This document shows positions 46,771-60,184 of a stretch of DNA of 64,000 bases, in pieces. Position 1 is the first letter of the stretch; the number at the start of each line of letters is the position of its first letter. The stretch is from Anseranas semipalmata. Its lineage: Eukaryota > Chordata > Aves > Anseriformes > Anseranatidae. The stretch covers positions 1,113,024-1,177,023 of the forward strand of contig VXAA01005193.1 of NCBI GenBank assembly GCA_013399115.1. The letters are read 5' to 3'. Made by a program: the position numbers and the translations under genes. The notes under the pieces are model-generated. The model saw only the letters and a list, made by a program, of their open reading frames with translations. It did not search any database and was not told the origin of the DNA.

Positions 46771-49700
46771 AAGGGTGAAGGCATGGCAAATATTCTGTAT
46801 GCAGGCCTACAGAAATAGCACCAGTTAACCAGTCCTGATCAGTGCTTTTGCTAAAAAATTGTTACTTGGTAGTTCTTGCAATAGTAACAGCTGCCAAGAA
46901 AGGACATTTTCCTGAAAAAAAAAGTCAAAGATCATTAACAAAATAAAAAAGGAAAAGGAAGTGTCAGGGAGAAGAACTGGTCAACTAGTAACATTATTCA
47001 AAAATTTTGATTGCAGTTTTAGTAGGAAGCCAAGAAAATGAGGTTAACTTGCCAAAGATGCTCTCACCACTATGAGCTCAGGGCCCCCAGTCTGCCAGTT
47101 TGCAGATGCTGCGACTTCCTTCCTGCGGGCATAAAAAAGGGTGGTGGCTGGTCATCAGCTGGGCTGAAGACTAGCATGGAATCTGGCCTTAGTTCTTGCT
47201 GGGTTATTGTCTCCCTTTAATTAAAATGCCCTGTAACATTACTTGTCTTTATGAAGAAAGAGCCTCTAAAAGCTGTTAAAAACCTCAGGGCTAAGTAGGA
47301 GAACTTACAGCTCCAATAACTGGAGACAAGGGAAGGGTCGCTTGTCCAAATTAGAGAGGCAGATGGGGGAGTATATTTGCCAATTGAATCCAAAAAGGAA
47401 ATCTTTATCCTCGAGACGAAGCCAATTAGTGAAGCTCGTGACTGCATGTCCCACAAAGGGCATTTTGTGGGAGGAGGAAGAAAAAGTCATTATTAGATTT
47501 TGAAAAGGTGACGTATTCTGTACTGAGGGCAGAGCCTTCTTCTAGTGATCATACTGGCCTGAAACTTCTGCTCTTTTGACCAACATGCAAGACCCGAGGT
47601 CTTCTTCTCTACTAGCCATATCCCCAGCACAGGCCCCACCAAAACTTGCTGATCCCCACAGTCAAAATCCTGAGAGTATGTAGCATCTTTCCAGTGACTT
47701 GAATGCTGGATCTGACTCATATTGTCTATTTTGTTTATATACTCACCATATTTGCTTCCCACTTGTGCATCAGTGTAGCTCATGTCACAAAATTAGAAAA
47801 TGAGACAGACTTGTCAGAGACCAAATACAGTCCCTGGTTTGACTCAGTGGTGTTTATGTGGTGCTACCCAGACGTAACGTGCTTCAGCAGGTTGAGTGAC
47901 ACCTGAAAGGGCAGCTTATCATAACTTCCCAGTTTTTACCTCCCCCCAGAAAAAAGCCCAACACACTGAAATTAATTGGCATCCTCTGATATTTTCATAA
48001 AGAATAGAAATGGATACATATGGACACAACTTAGATCTGGGTTCAAAGCTTAAACCTCTCTGAAAAGGCTTGCTGGCTTTTCCCAGCTGTAGGAGTGAAT
48101 CTCATGGCAGGTGCTCCTCTCCCTCCCCAGACTCTTGCTCATAGCTTCATGTAGGATATAAGATCACCCTGATTTCAGACCTTACGTATCTGCAGAAGCC
48201 TGAGTCATCTTTATCTCTGGCTCCAGGGCTAGCTGTTTCATTACAAGTTCTGGGGGAGGTGTTGATGGACGAGGAGGCTGGCAGTGGTGGCTTCCAGGAG
48301 AAACGCGAGAGCCGGGCGCGATGCCCTGGCTGGGGCTGGTTGCTGTGCTCACGGCCACGTGCGGCCGATTCTCCAGGGGGTGGCGGAGGAATCCATGTGG
48401 ATGGCAGCTGTACGGAGTGGCCTCCTGGAGTCTGTGCCTGGACCAAAACAGTATCAGGCAGCCAGCAGAGCAGATTTGTGTAGCCAACAGAAACAGGCAC
48501 CGAAGGCAGTTGCTCCAGGAAAACAAACACAAATATAAAAGCACAGCAAGAATGCAATATTATGGTGAGGAAGGGAGCTGAGCTATCGGACTGACACAAG
48601 CACAGGAGGAGACAATTGACTTGGGAGATGATGCTGGACCCTCCTCTGCCTCCACAAGCCATTTGCTGAGGGAGTGGTGCCGACTTTGTGCCGGGAGGAT
48701 GCCATTCTGCTGCATCACTGAAGACATTTTTGGCTAATATGATATGGGAATCCAAATCTACTGGGTCTGTATCCCCACCTTATCCATGTATCTCACCATG
48801 TTCTCCACACTCCTTCTCGCACAGAAACACTGCCTTCAGACTGGCGCTGGAGGGCTAACGGAGCGGTAGCACCCGGGGAGGTCTGTGTGGTCACTGCCCT
48901 CAGGCTGAGCACCGTGTGAAAGCTCAGCAGGATGACCTGGCCTCCTGGAAGAGGGGAACCACGCATCTTGATGAGGTGACACAGAGTATTCCCTAAGCCT
49001 TTTTTCTCTTTCGGGCCTTCTGGGTTGTGGGCTCCAGCAGAGTTTTCTGGATGACCCCAAAAGCACAAGTCAGAGCAGAACGGCAGTTTGCGGAAATCAT
49101 TCCACGCCACAGCTGAGGGTGTATTGCTTTTATGTACCGCAGTATTTATCTCAAAACTGGACGTGCATTTCTACAGCACTCAGCTCCTCTTACTGCTTAG
49201 TCTCTGCCTTGGCATTGTACTTCTCTGTTTTGTGACAAAACAGCCATTCCTGTGGCTAGCAGCTGTGATGCTACAAACACAGGGTTGTGACTATGGATGG
49301 CTGGAATAATCAGGAGTAGATGAATACCTCTGCATGCAGATCCTACTTCCCTGTGTAAATTTCCTTAATACTAAAAAAGAGCAATGACATAACATGCATC
49401 CACGATGATGCCTTTGTGCCATCAAAAGTGTCTTGGGGAGGCAACTGAGAGAGAAACCATGAGATGTGCAGGAATTTCACTTTTTCAACAGATAGCTCAG
49501 AGGTACCAATTGGCCTCAAAGGGTTGTAGATATCAAGGCATTCTGTACCACTGGGGATTTAGTACCTTGAGCAGGACAAGGCAGCTCAGAGCATTGCTCA
49601 GGGATCCCCTTGGCAGATGGTGACACCCAGACTGTCTTCAGTGGAGGGATTGGGGAGGGAAAATCTAATAGGAGCTTTGCCTGAATGTCTGACTCTGCTC

Positions 49701-51599
49701 ACGCTTGTTTTGTGGAGAAAGCTTTGGTATAAGGGGTTAGATGGGTAGAAACAGAAGGCACTGGTGCTCTAGATGTGCTTCTGGTAGCATTTCTAGAGCC
49801 TGCAATGCATCTGCTTGTGATGTGAGAACTGTTCTGGGGGTATGGGTCTGATTTAGCAGCATGCTGGGCAGTGGCTGTAAGGTGCTGCGTACTGGAGGCT
49901 TGGGAAGGAGCTGGCACACGCAAACCTGAGGCACCGAGAGGGCTGGCCCTGCACAATAGAGCTCTTCCCTGAAGGCAGTCCCTGAGCTGGAGGCTGTGAG
50001 GCAGAAGAGGTTAATGACAGCGTCTCTCTGTCCACGGGATCGATAATGAGGAGAGAGGCGGATGTGCCACAGACCCTTCCTGCCAAGTGCTGTTCGTGCT
50101 CCCCCTCAGACAGGATTGGTGCACGTAAATCACAGCAGAGACCATCTCAGCATGCCCCACTCATTTCTTGTGAGAGGAGGTGCCGCTGGGTTTTATTTCT
50201 CTTCCAATTCTATTTGAAGAAGGAGAATAATCTTTAATATATTGGAAAACCTCTTTAATCCCTCACACTTGCTACAGAATATGATAAAAGCCTCAGGATC
50301 CCTGAAGTGACTTACAAATTAGGAATGCTGTTCTCACTTTCATAAATCAAAAACCAGATCAATTTTGTTGAATTCAGTCCTGTTATCGTGGTTTTCCCTA
50401 TTTTCAATATGAACACCAACCCTCCTCGCTGTACGCAGCTCCGTAATTGCGTTCCCCGAATCCAGGAGGATATGTTAACTCTCACAGAGGATGAGTTTGC
50501 TGTCTCCAACCAGTAATTCATATGATTTGCTGTTCCAGTGGCAGCTCAGAAGCTGCACAGACAAATCTGCAGGGCTCTGAACAGCTCACAGCCCCGAGGA
50601 GCCCTTTGGGCACCAAGCAGAAGCGATGTGGGGTGGAGGAGAGGCGGGAGGGATGCAGCATCCCAGCTGCTGGCAGGCCGTGGCGTCTGACTTCAGACTT
50701 GCAAGCCATCACCCTTACCCTGACTTGTGCAACTGCTCTCCAAGGAGAGTAAATAGGAAAACAAAAACATTAGGGTCTGACCTGAACGTTGGATGCATAT
50801 TATTAATTCAAGTAACAATTAAGTCCGATTCCAAATGCACTCTATCTACCATCTCTTGTATGTTTCCCAGCCATTCAGTGTTCCACCTGTACCCCCTCAC
50901 TAAAGCTGCTTAAGTGGGGGGGGAGGGAAGGTTGCTGTTCCCTAAAATGCTCTTATTTCATTGCTGCTTAGGTCTGGATCCCTTCCTGCTTTTATAATTT
51001 GTACATGTTAAACATTGTGTGCTCTCAATATTTACCTATTTTTAACCCTGACTCATTCTGTTTATTTCCATAATGCATGCCTCTCTACATTTTACTTCTC
51101 AATGTTCGTATTCTTTTTTTTTTTTTTTTTAACTACAGAATATCCTCATTTATTTTCATTTGTAAGCACTTCAGTAGTTTCTATTTTTAGTTTGGCTTTA
51201 ACCCTTATTGTCCGGTTCTTTTTTTCTAGGATGTGGGAGGGTGGGAGGCTCTTCTCCAGCCCAGGTTAACAAGGGCACCCCACGTCCCTCTGTATCCTCA
51301 GCTTGGAGCTTCTGCCTACTCATCAGAAACATTCACCTTGCTTACACTTTCCTCTGCAGAAATACCAGTGCCCCCCGAGTCACCTGATGAAGCATTGCAT
51401 CTCCTACCCCATTGTACGGCAAAGCCAGAGCAGAAAGTGTCAGGAAACAAATAATCTCTGTAGCTCAGCTAGCAATAGAAAATCAAAAAGAAGATGTTAG
51501 AGCCAGATCCTGGGGGAAGCCAGCGTGGTCAGCAGTGGAAAGTAGCCCCTGCCCTCCCCACTGCCCATAATGCATCTTCTTCCTCTTTCAGCTGGTCCC
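46771..51599. other. Unique non-coding DNA, no gene recognised
   Basis: A 202-codon minus-strand frame (48147-48755) overlaps several plus-strand frames and is not recognisable. T17 lies at 51114-51130. A pyrimidine tract ending in CTAG at 51230 is followed 35 bases later by CAG|GTTAAC, but this is too short to call an exon. Confidence 0.5.
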
Positions 51600-53754
51600 C
51601 GTCCTCCCCTCGGGAGGCTAATTGCAAATGTAGGGCACGCAGGAGCTGGCATTAACATTGCTCCCCTAACGAGGTCGCCCGGCAGATGCCGGGGTTGTTG
51701 GGAGGTCGCAGGCGACCCCCTGACCCGCGGGGAGGCAGCGCCAGGATGAGGCTGCTGTGACCTCATTCGGGGAGGCCGGCTGGGACTATCTCCCAGCGAG
51801 CAAACAAAGCAGCAGACAGAAGGGTTAACGCTGCTCGATAAATGGACTGGCATCAAACAAGAGAGGCTTGAATCTTTCTTCCCCTGTAATATAATTTGCC
51901 GGCGGCTGGAGCCTCCCCTCGCGTAGCTGGAGCCTTTCTCAGACAAATCTGGGCGGGCGCTGCTTGCACAGCTGCAACATTCATTTCCAGTTTGGGGGTA
52001 GAAAAGGAGTTATTTTCTCCTCCTTTGTGTCATCCCCTAATGAAAAAGGAGAAAAATAAATAAAAATCCCCTCTGTGCAGGATATGACAGCGAGGAGCAT
52101 TGTGCAGGGCACAGCCCGTCCTCCACCCACCCTCTGGACACAACGCTCACCCTCATTAGCTGGGCTTTTCATACAGAGGCCATTGCCCGAATTAATTTAG
52201 GATCATTTATTGGATTTTATTCAGATCAGCTTAATAGGGCTTCAGTTAAGTGCAGAGAATCCATTTCTCACCAGCAGTAATGGCAAGTGTGCTCAGAGGG
52301 TGACCCCTTCCAGCACAGACACCAGCGCTGGGCCCCAGGGTAGGGCTGTGAAGGGTTAAAAAAAAGAGCCTGGCCTCCCCATATGCCAGGGACTGTTCAG
52401 CGACTAACCCCCGAGCAGCTCAGCTGCGAGCGTGCGTGCGTCTTAATGGCGCTGATTGATAAAGGCTTTCATTTTAACCACAGCGCCTGGGCCATTGTTC
52501 ACACAGGCCAGTGACCGCCCGAAGCCCCTCTCACAAACCCCTTTTCCTCAAGGCACATCTGGCATGAAAGGGTCTCGGATGGATGCACACGCACAGGAGT
52601 TTGATGCCTTGGAAGATATTTAAACCTCTCCAGTGGGCTTGTCCACCTGCATTCCCCGCTGCTCCTCTGTTCCTATTCCACACTTGTTTCAGAGACCTGA
52701 TGTACATTACGCTGTGGATGGATTTGTTACCCTTTGCCCCGCTGCCTTGCTGGCTTGCTCAGGTCAGGCCGTTTCCGAAGGCTTCATGAACCCGTGTTGC
52801 AGGGCTACCCCTCGGTGCCACGCTGAAGGTGGGTGACAGCCTGTCCCAGAAGGTGGTGGCCTCCGTGTCCCCCACCTGCCGGGCCAGGTGCTGCCTCCCC
52901 CAGCTGGGGGCCCTGGAGGAGGAAGGTGGCACCTGAGCAGCCGAGGAGGGAAGCGCGCGTGGCCAGGGACTGCTGCGGTTTGGGAGGTCCCCTGACAGAA
53001 GAGGCCGGGGAGGCTGAGAGAGGCTGCGCTGGGACTGGGGCTCCCCAGTGCTCCCAGCACCCACGTGAGCTGAGCCCTGCTGGTTAAAATGCAGCGGGGA
53101 GTGGGGTGAGGGAGAACAGAGAGAGCCCCTTTCACAGGCGCCTGAAGCCCTCTGACCCCTTATATGAAAAATTAGCATTATAATACTTGGCGGTGTCACG
53201 GCGCCTTTGGTTCCTCTCTCATTGTCCCCCTGAAAAACGCGGACGGCATCGCCTATCGCTAATTCTCAGCCACAGAGATCGCTTCAGAAGAAACTGATTG
53301 ATAAGCAGGTTGCTCTACAACCAGCCCCATGGGCTTTTGCTGAGCCCAAGCGCAGCTGGCTAGCCCGCTGAGGCACAGAGCACGCATTCGTAGCCCAGTG
53401 TGGTGAGAGTTCAGCAGGTTTGCGGCAGAGCCTCTCCGTTCCTCCGGCAGCAATAGGCATTGCCTGGTGCTCGGGGCAGAGGGGAAAAGTCCTCCTGTCT
53501 TGCATGCCACAAAGATGGGTGCATTAAAGAAAGGCAGTGCAGGAACAGCATCCTCCCTGGTTTTATTAGTCTTTTGCGCAGAGGGAGAAGAGATTTTTGG
53601 AGAGCCCAAAGGAAACATTGACCTAAAGCTACTCTCCAAAGATAATGGCCACCATGGACAGCTTTTGCAAACCTGCCCCCAGGTAGAGACAGCCTTTCAT
53701 TAAAATAAAGTGGTGGCATTCAGAGAATTATGGAGCCATGAGCTAAACTTCAGT
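51600..53754. promoter_or_regulatory. Cluster of enhancer-like blocks, moderately GC-rich
   Basis: Three parts stand out: 51610-51780 (CpG-containing, with GGCTAATTGCAAATG), 52180-52510 (ATTTATTGGATTTTATT, CTGATTGATAA at 52452-52462, TTTTAACCACAG and GCCATTGTTCACA, which resemble PBX, RUNX and SOX sites) and 53160-53310 (AAAAATTAGCATTATAATAC and a second CTGATTGATAA at 53294-53304). The blocks are free of recognised repeats. GC-rich short frames on both strands at 52760-53140 are chance frames. I infer regulatory function from motif density only. Confidence 0.3.
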
Positions 53755-54915
53755 TTCTGGAAAAAATCATGAAACAAATAATCAGACAAATTTTTTTGCA
53801 AGCACCTTGATGATAAAGATGAGAAAAGTTGAAGTTAATAGGAATATGTCAAGAATAAATCACATCAACAGAACCCAATTTCCTCCTTGACAGGATAATA
53901 GGCTTTGTGGATGAGGCAGGAGCAGTCAATGTCATGTGTCTTCAGAAAGGTTTATGGCACTGGTCTTATATGACATACTTACAAGCAAGTTAGGGAAGCA
54001 TGGCCCAAAGAGAGCTTCTATAGACGGGGTATAAGGATAGCTTAAAACTGCTCTGTTAATTGTCAGGTTGGAACAATTCATCAGCTGAGATTTTGCAGTG
54101 ATCATTCCTGTAGAATATGTTATTCAGTGTTTTCATTAGTGACTTAGATGATGGAATGAGAACACACATAAAATTTGAAGGTGGCATTAATCTGGGAGGG
54201 ACTGCAGGCACATTTGATAAGATTAGAATTCAAAATAGTCTTGATAAGGTAAAGAAATAGTCTGAAAATAACAGGAGGCACTTCAATAAAGACAAGTACA
54301 AAGTAGTATACTTAGAGAAAGAGTAACCAAATTCTTAAATACAGGATGGAAATGGCTGGATGGGTAGTGGGTTTGCTGGAAGAAGAAGGGCTTATAAAGG
54401 ATCACACATGCAGACTTGAGAACATAGTTACATTTTGATGGGAAAAAATACAATCATATTGGGATGTACAAATATAATTTGTAAAACAAATGAAGTTAGT
54501 CTACTTTGGCCAACAAAAGCTTCGATCAGTGCTGGCTCCAGCTTTGGGCACTGCTCTTCCAGAAAGGTGGGGACCAAAGAGGCAGAGTCCAGAGGAGTCC
54601 TGAAAGGTCTGGAAAACACAAGCCATGAGGAAAGCATAGGGTTTATTTACTCCAGAAGAGATAGGATGGAAACAGCCCCGAGAATTTAAACAACAGGAAG
54701 AGCAATAAACCATTCTCTTTGTTTGCTGTGGATAGTACAAGGCATAACAAGTTTCAGTAGCAGCAAGAGAGACTCAGATCAGGCAATGTGAAAGCCTTTC
54801 CAGCTGCAGGGACTGCTCAGCACTGCCACAAACTGCCCGGGAGACTGGGGAGTCTCCATCATGGGGGGCTTCCAGGGGTGGGCCAGACAATGGTCAGAAG
54901 TGACCTAGGTAATTA
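53755..54915 (+). repeat. 5'-truncated, inactive CR1 LINE (about 1.15 kb)
   Basis: This is the longest repeat in the window and is collinear with the reverse-transcriptase half and 3' region of old CR1 elements. In order: ATCATGAAACAAATAATCAG and TTGCAAGCACCTTGATGAT; CTTGACAGGATAATAGGCTT and TGTGGATGAGGCAGGAGC; TTTTCATTAGTGACTTAGAT; AATTCAAAATAGTCTTGATA; CTTCAATAAAGACAAGTACA; AGAGTCCAGAGGAGTCCTGA; GAAAGCATAGGGTTTATTTA; and ACTGCCCGGGAGACTGGGGA with GTCTCCATC. At 54171-54188 the codons that would give the catalytic Asp-Asp read Gly-Gly, so the polymerase is dead, and stops and frame breaks are common. It is missing the 5' half and the extreme 3' terminus. Confidence 0.87.
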
Positions 54916-57900
54916 CAAAAGTAATTTATTTATTTCAAACAGCCCATATAAATACAGTTGTGTATAATGGTATCGAGGCCAACAAACATTGATTTATCTT
55001 CTTGGTAATAGGCTGGAGCAAAGCACTGCTGCTCAGAGGTGGCTCATGAGCCACCCAGATGTCCTTGTCATCAGACCTGGTCTCCAGAAGAGCAGAGGTG
55101 GGGATGGCTGGGGACAGTCATTCCTCCTGTCAGAGCACTTTAACCTGCTGCTAAACACCTGAAAACACCCCAAGGGTGCACTTCCCCCGCAGCCTAAACT
55201 GAGCAAAATCAGTTGAGGCTGATGACGCCATCCTCTTTTTACTGTATAGCGGTGGCACTTTGAGCAGCTCAGCCCCCTGAGCTCTCCCTGCACAGCCATC
55301 CCCAGCAGTGCCAGCACAAGGAGCAAGGGGCAAAGAAAACCGCAGCAGCTGCAGTTTGTGCCCACACAAGCGTCCGCAGAGTTGCCTCTCTGGTGCTTTG
55401 GGCGCACAGGTCCCACTGACCGTCGGGGAACCAGCTCTCAAGACGACTAATGCTTGCAAACTGCTCGGATGCTGCCGTCACTGGGCGAAATGGTGAGATT
55501 TTTCAATGGAGCAGAGTTTCGCAATTCTCCAACTCTGGAGCAAGGCTCTTCCCCAGCTGCTCATCACTGCCCATGTCCAATTAGAAATGTACATGCTGTC
55601 CCTGGGGATCCTGTGACCGGTGATACAGTGACAAAGTCTCCCTGAAACAAGCTTGTTTGTTTTCCTTCACTGCTCTCTTCCATTTGCTAATAAACAGCCT
55701 ACACACATATTTAGTCCCATCTAATCTTATGCTTCACTACAAGTGGAAGTAAATTGGTTTCTCTCTTGTATAACAGGAAAAAAAAAAAAAAAAAAACAGA
55801 TGCAACCTACATTATTTCTAAAAGTCAAGGCCCCCCGGAATTCAAGCTGGTCTTTATTTTTCTCCCGACTCCCACTCCTCTCTGCTTTTTGGGGGAAAAA
55901 CAATCTTTTTCTTTTTTTCCCCCAGAGCAAGCTTCCCAGAGCCTGCCCACACCCAGCAACGCCCATTTGCTGGGATTTGCCATGAGCGCCACTTTCTTCA
56001 GGATGCAGCTCCCAGGCTGTGGGACAAGCTGCTCCCACCCTGCCGTGCCGCTGCAGCCAGCAGCCAGGGCAGCACGGCGCCTTCGCTTGCTGGGGGCTTA
56101 ACAAACTCTTGCTCAGCCGTTCCAAAGCACACATCTTTTACCTTCATGTATACATTGCCGTGGACAGCTTAACATATCATGATGACTGCTGTTTGTTATA
56201 ACCCAGGCAAATGCTCTCCTGAGTGCCTACAGGCTTTTCTGGCCAACCAAACTAAGATCTTCTACAATCAGAGGGGTCGTTTCGCTGGCACGCATTCACC
56301 TAACGGCACATTTGCAGGTACTGTTAAAACCCAATAAAAGAGGAGGAGAAAAGAAAATTGCAAAATCAAACACAGCATTCTGGGAGCCACACGTGTCCCG
56401 GAGCACCTGCTGCGTGCACTAGGATTCTTTCTCAGACTGTCCTCTGGTGAGAGCAGGGACATCTTGCTGGAGCTGCCCACACCAGCACCCCAGCGCTGGC
56501 ACTGCTGCTGGCTTCTGCCTCCACCTGGCATTAATTCACCGATGGATTCACGGTCCGTACAGTCGTGCCTAACCCTCTTCTGCTCAGGACTGGCTGAGAC
56601 CTCCAGACAAGGGCTTGTGTTGGGGCATTTTCCACACGACCTCACCAGCACCCAGCGAGAGAGGAGCGCGGCTGTGGGGCCAGCTGGAGGCCACCTCCAG
56701 GTCGTTCCCACCTCTCTCCACCACTTTCCTCCCACCACAGGCTGCCCCCACCACCGCTGGCCCATGCATCACCCATTCACCCCACCCTGAAGGCAAAATC
56801 ACCCGCTGTAGCCGAGACCTGGATATCTGAATATCTCAAATTTGGTAATTCAGAACTGATGCAGCTCGTGCTCCCAGAAGGGAGCAGGCATTTGAGCAGC
56901 TTTTCTGATGCGCTTGGATGCGGTCAGTTGTAGGACTCTGCACTAACGCACAAGTTAGAGTGGGTAAACACCCAGAAAATCACCTTAGACAATATAAGTG
57001 ACAGAAAGATATGGGTGAACCTGGCACGGGGCTTAGGTCCCTGGGCACCAAGCTAATGGGCTTCCACTAACCTGTGCTGAAGTTAGCAGGGCAAATCACT
57101 TTGGGCTTCAGGAGTAAAGAGTGTAAACATTGTGGGGTTTTCTTACTTCCCCATAAGGATTTTTCCTAATAAAGAGGGTGAGATTTGTCAGATATGAACC
57201 TAGGAAAGCTGCTAAGCATTAACTGGCCTCTACTTAACTTCAGTATAATTTGAAAGTGCACGGCCTTTGTAGATCCACTTCCAAACACAGGCTGGAGCTC
57301 ACACTTGTGATAAGAAAGTTTGGGCTGAAACGACGGACTTCTCAATCTTTCCCACATGTCCTTTCAACCAAGGCAGAGCTGTAGCTTGCTAATTGCATTT
57401 CCTCTGAATAGTTCCCAGTATTCCCCATAAAGCAGACTCTCGTCTCCCTGATAGTGCTTGTTTTAATTTTATGCCATTTGTCTCCTTGACTACCTGGCCC
57501 TACTCACCTCCAAGTGCCCCAGAGAAATTATATTTTTCCATTCTTTGGAAAAATACAATTGCAATTTTACTAGAAAGTGTGGGCAGAGGTCAGTTTGCAC
57601 CTCAGCAAGGTTGACATTGGAGAAGAGGAGCTGAAGGCACCTCTGCCCACAAGGATACACTGGAAAAGTGTGCAAAGCTGGTGCCTCGCTCTGCCTGGGC
57701 TCCTGTAGATCTGAGCATCCCATATCTTTCTCTGAGCCATGCCTGGCCTAGGGGGCAACCCATGCATCTGAACAGAAGAGCAGTTTTCCACAGCCCCACG
57801 GCCAGCTGACGAGGGATTTAATTTCTCCTGGCTCTTTATGGAGGTGAGGCATTTAAAACTCAGGCCAGGTGCTCATTCAGATTCGCTCGCTGCTTATGCC

Positions 57901-60184
57901 TGCCGCTCACCTTCTGGGGTGTGGGCACATCCCAGCAGCTGGGGACAGGGTGGCGGACCAAGCCTGCACCACCTGCACTGCAGGATCTGCCTGATGCTTC
58001 CTGCCAGCGTTAGCTTTTGTTCCCTCCTCCCCAAACCTAGCCCTAACTTTGAATCCCACTTTTAAGGGGTCTGTTTCTCCTCGCTCCCTGGACCCCAGGG
58101 ATGGCTGTAGTAGGAACTGGCTCCCTTTCTGTGTGAGGGAGGTTGTCTGACTGCCCAGAGATGCAAGGAGAACAGCTGGAGGAAGCCTTCTATTTACCCT
58201 AATGGGACCGAAAACATGTTCAGTAGATTGGCAAAATATACTGAGTAGAGCTCAACATGCTGGAAAATATGGAAGTTGGCAAACGCATTCATGGCATTAA
58301 AAGTATATATGTAAAGGTGCCAAGCACTATATTTGCATAGCTAGCAGGCAGTGGAACATTTCCATCCCGCTCGATTGTCACCAAGGCACTGCTCTCCGAG
58401 GGAGAGATGTCCTCAGCATCCCGCCATCGGCTGCCAAGTGCTCTGGGCTAAATGCTTTGATGTCCCCATAGGTCATCACCTGGGCGTCATCCAGCACCTC
58501 CCGCCTTGCCTGGCCTCACGGGTTTTCCTTATTATTAAAGACCTCAGTGATGGGTATCCCATGCCTTGCATTGAGAAAACCATGCTGTTGAAGTCCTACC
58601 AGCATGGGGACTGGGATGCCAAGGGAGGGAAGCAGGAGGACTCAGCTCAGATGTTTCCCTATCCCTGCTTTCCTCCTGCTCAGCACCTTTGGCAGGAGTG
58701 CTGTGGTTCCTGGAGGAACAGGTTACAGGATGATACCCACCCTGGCAGTTTTCTTCTCCATCCACCTCATGATAAAGCAGCTTTTCTAACCAAGCAGGGA
58801 GCAATGTGATCTCATGCTTACTTCCATAAATGCAGGGAAGAAGTCCTGTTCTTTCCCCTGCTCTGAGAATTTCTTTCATCAGTCTGCTTCCGTATGACAA
58901 TGATGAACTTAGGTCTAAATATATACACATCTCTAAATTGCAGTAAGACCTTCCCATTGGTGCTGCTGCTGGGCTGTTTACAGACTGATTTCAAGGCCTG
59001 ATTTCAACACCTGTCAGACGGAGTCTGTGCCTTTTCTTCTTCTTGTCCAGCCCTATCAACCTAAGTTACAAACTAGAGCACAGATGCACTGGAAAAAAAT
59101 ACATGTATACTGCACAGGTTATAAAGGCAAAGCATCCTAAACAGTGGTGTGTAACACACTGCCCACATTCCTGCTGGAAACCCTCAGCCCATGGCTGGAG
59201 TCCAGGGGCTGAAGCAGTTAACTGCAGAGATGTCTGAGATGTTAAATGGGGTGGCCTATATATGCCAAGAAGCCTCACAATCACTCTTTGATGTTAAATT
59301 TAATCCGTAGTATGCTATGTGAGCATGGCTGGCTGTACATCTCCTATAAATTAATTACAAAGGCCTTGTCATGCATGTAGAGAACACGCACGGCGCTGCG
59401 AAGGCTGTGTGCAGTCACGTAAGGTCTCGGGGGACATCCCACTGCAGGCTCTGCCCAGCGGCTGGCCGCCCTCCTCCCGGCAAGGGCTCCATGGGATGGA
59501 GCAGGTCCCCCGCACACGGAGGTTTCTTCTCGGCCCGCAAGGCTTATCCTTCTCTGATGTTCTATGCACAAATCGCTTGCTTGACTTGAGGACAATAGGG
59601 GCGCCCCTTGAGCTAAGAATGAGACCTGCCTGGTGCCAAAACCAGGTGTCGAGAGAGGAAAACACCTGTGGAGGGACTCTGAGGCACCACAACTTCAAAT
59701 TGTATCTCATCCAACACAGCAGCTCTGCACATTTGCTCCATCACTGTTGAGGAGAGCACATCATCCCTTGCTTCCAGACACACCATGTTCTTTAAGGCAG
59801 CAGAACAGGCCACAGCAACCACTAATGGCCAGAGAAGGAAGCCAAGCAACCTCTAATGAGATATTAGACAAACCTTTCCACAAGGCTGATTAACCATTGC
59901 AACACATTTTTGGAGAATCACACTTGATTCCCCATCCCAGTGGGTTTTCATATGCAGATGGAGGTGGTGCCCACACTGCAGACTTGCTGTGGGCTTCAGG
60001 CTGCTGGTGTAGGACGGGGACAACAGGATGGCTCTTGCCCCTGCCACCTGCCTGCATTATGGAGGGCTGTGTGGAGGTGAGCTGTGGGCTCAGACACAGG
60101 AACAAACCATTTTATTTTGCCACTGTGTGTTGACTAGAGGCCTTTAGCATTCAGGAAGGCAAATTCCACAAAGCTGCTTTATAG
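54916..60184. other. Unique non-coding DNA, no gene recognised
   Basis: A19 lies at 55778-55796. A strong pyrimidine tract ending in CCCCCAG at 55925 is followed by an open frame to 56101, but the product is not recognisable. The 152-codon plus-strand frame at 58351-58809 has no known motif and overlaps a 137-codon minus frame. GC-rich parts at 59380-59660 hold overlapping frames. No RNA gene was seen. Confidence 0.5.

Noticed and set aside
48147..48755. 202-codon minus-strand frame
   Set aside because: It overlaps four plus-strand frames, has no recognised domain and no convincing splice context; GC-rich chance frame.
51209..51265. Possible 35-base micro-exon
   Set aside because: Acceptor and donor are present, but the exon would be too short to support from sequence alone.
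52088..52115. Resemblance of GAGCATTGTGCAGGGC to the miR-103/107 family
   Set aside because: Mismatches in the mature region, and the flanks do not fold into a precursor hairpin; only a 6-bp stem is visible.
55925..56101. Strong acceptor followed by an open frame
   Set aside because: The peptide is Ala/Arg/Leu-rich and unrecognised, and there is no donor or polyadenylation support; similar tracts are common here.
58351..58809. 152-codon plus-strand frame
   Set aside because: No domain, no splice sites in the expected places, and a long antisense frame overlaps it.
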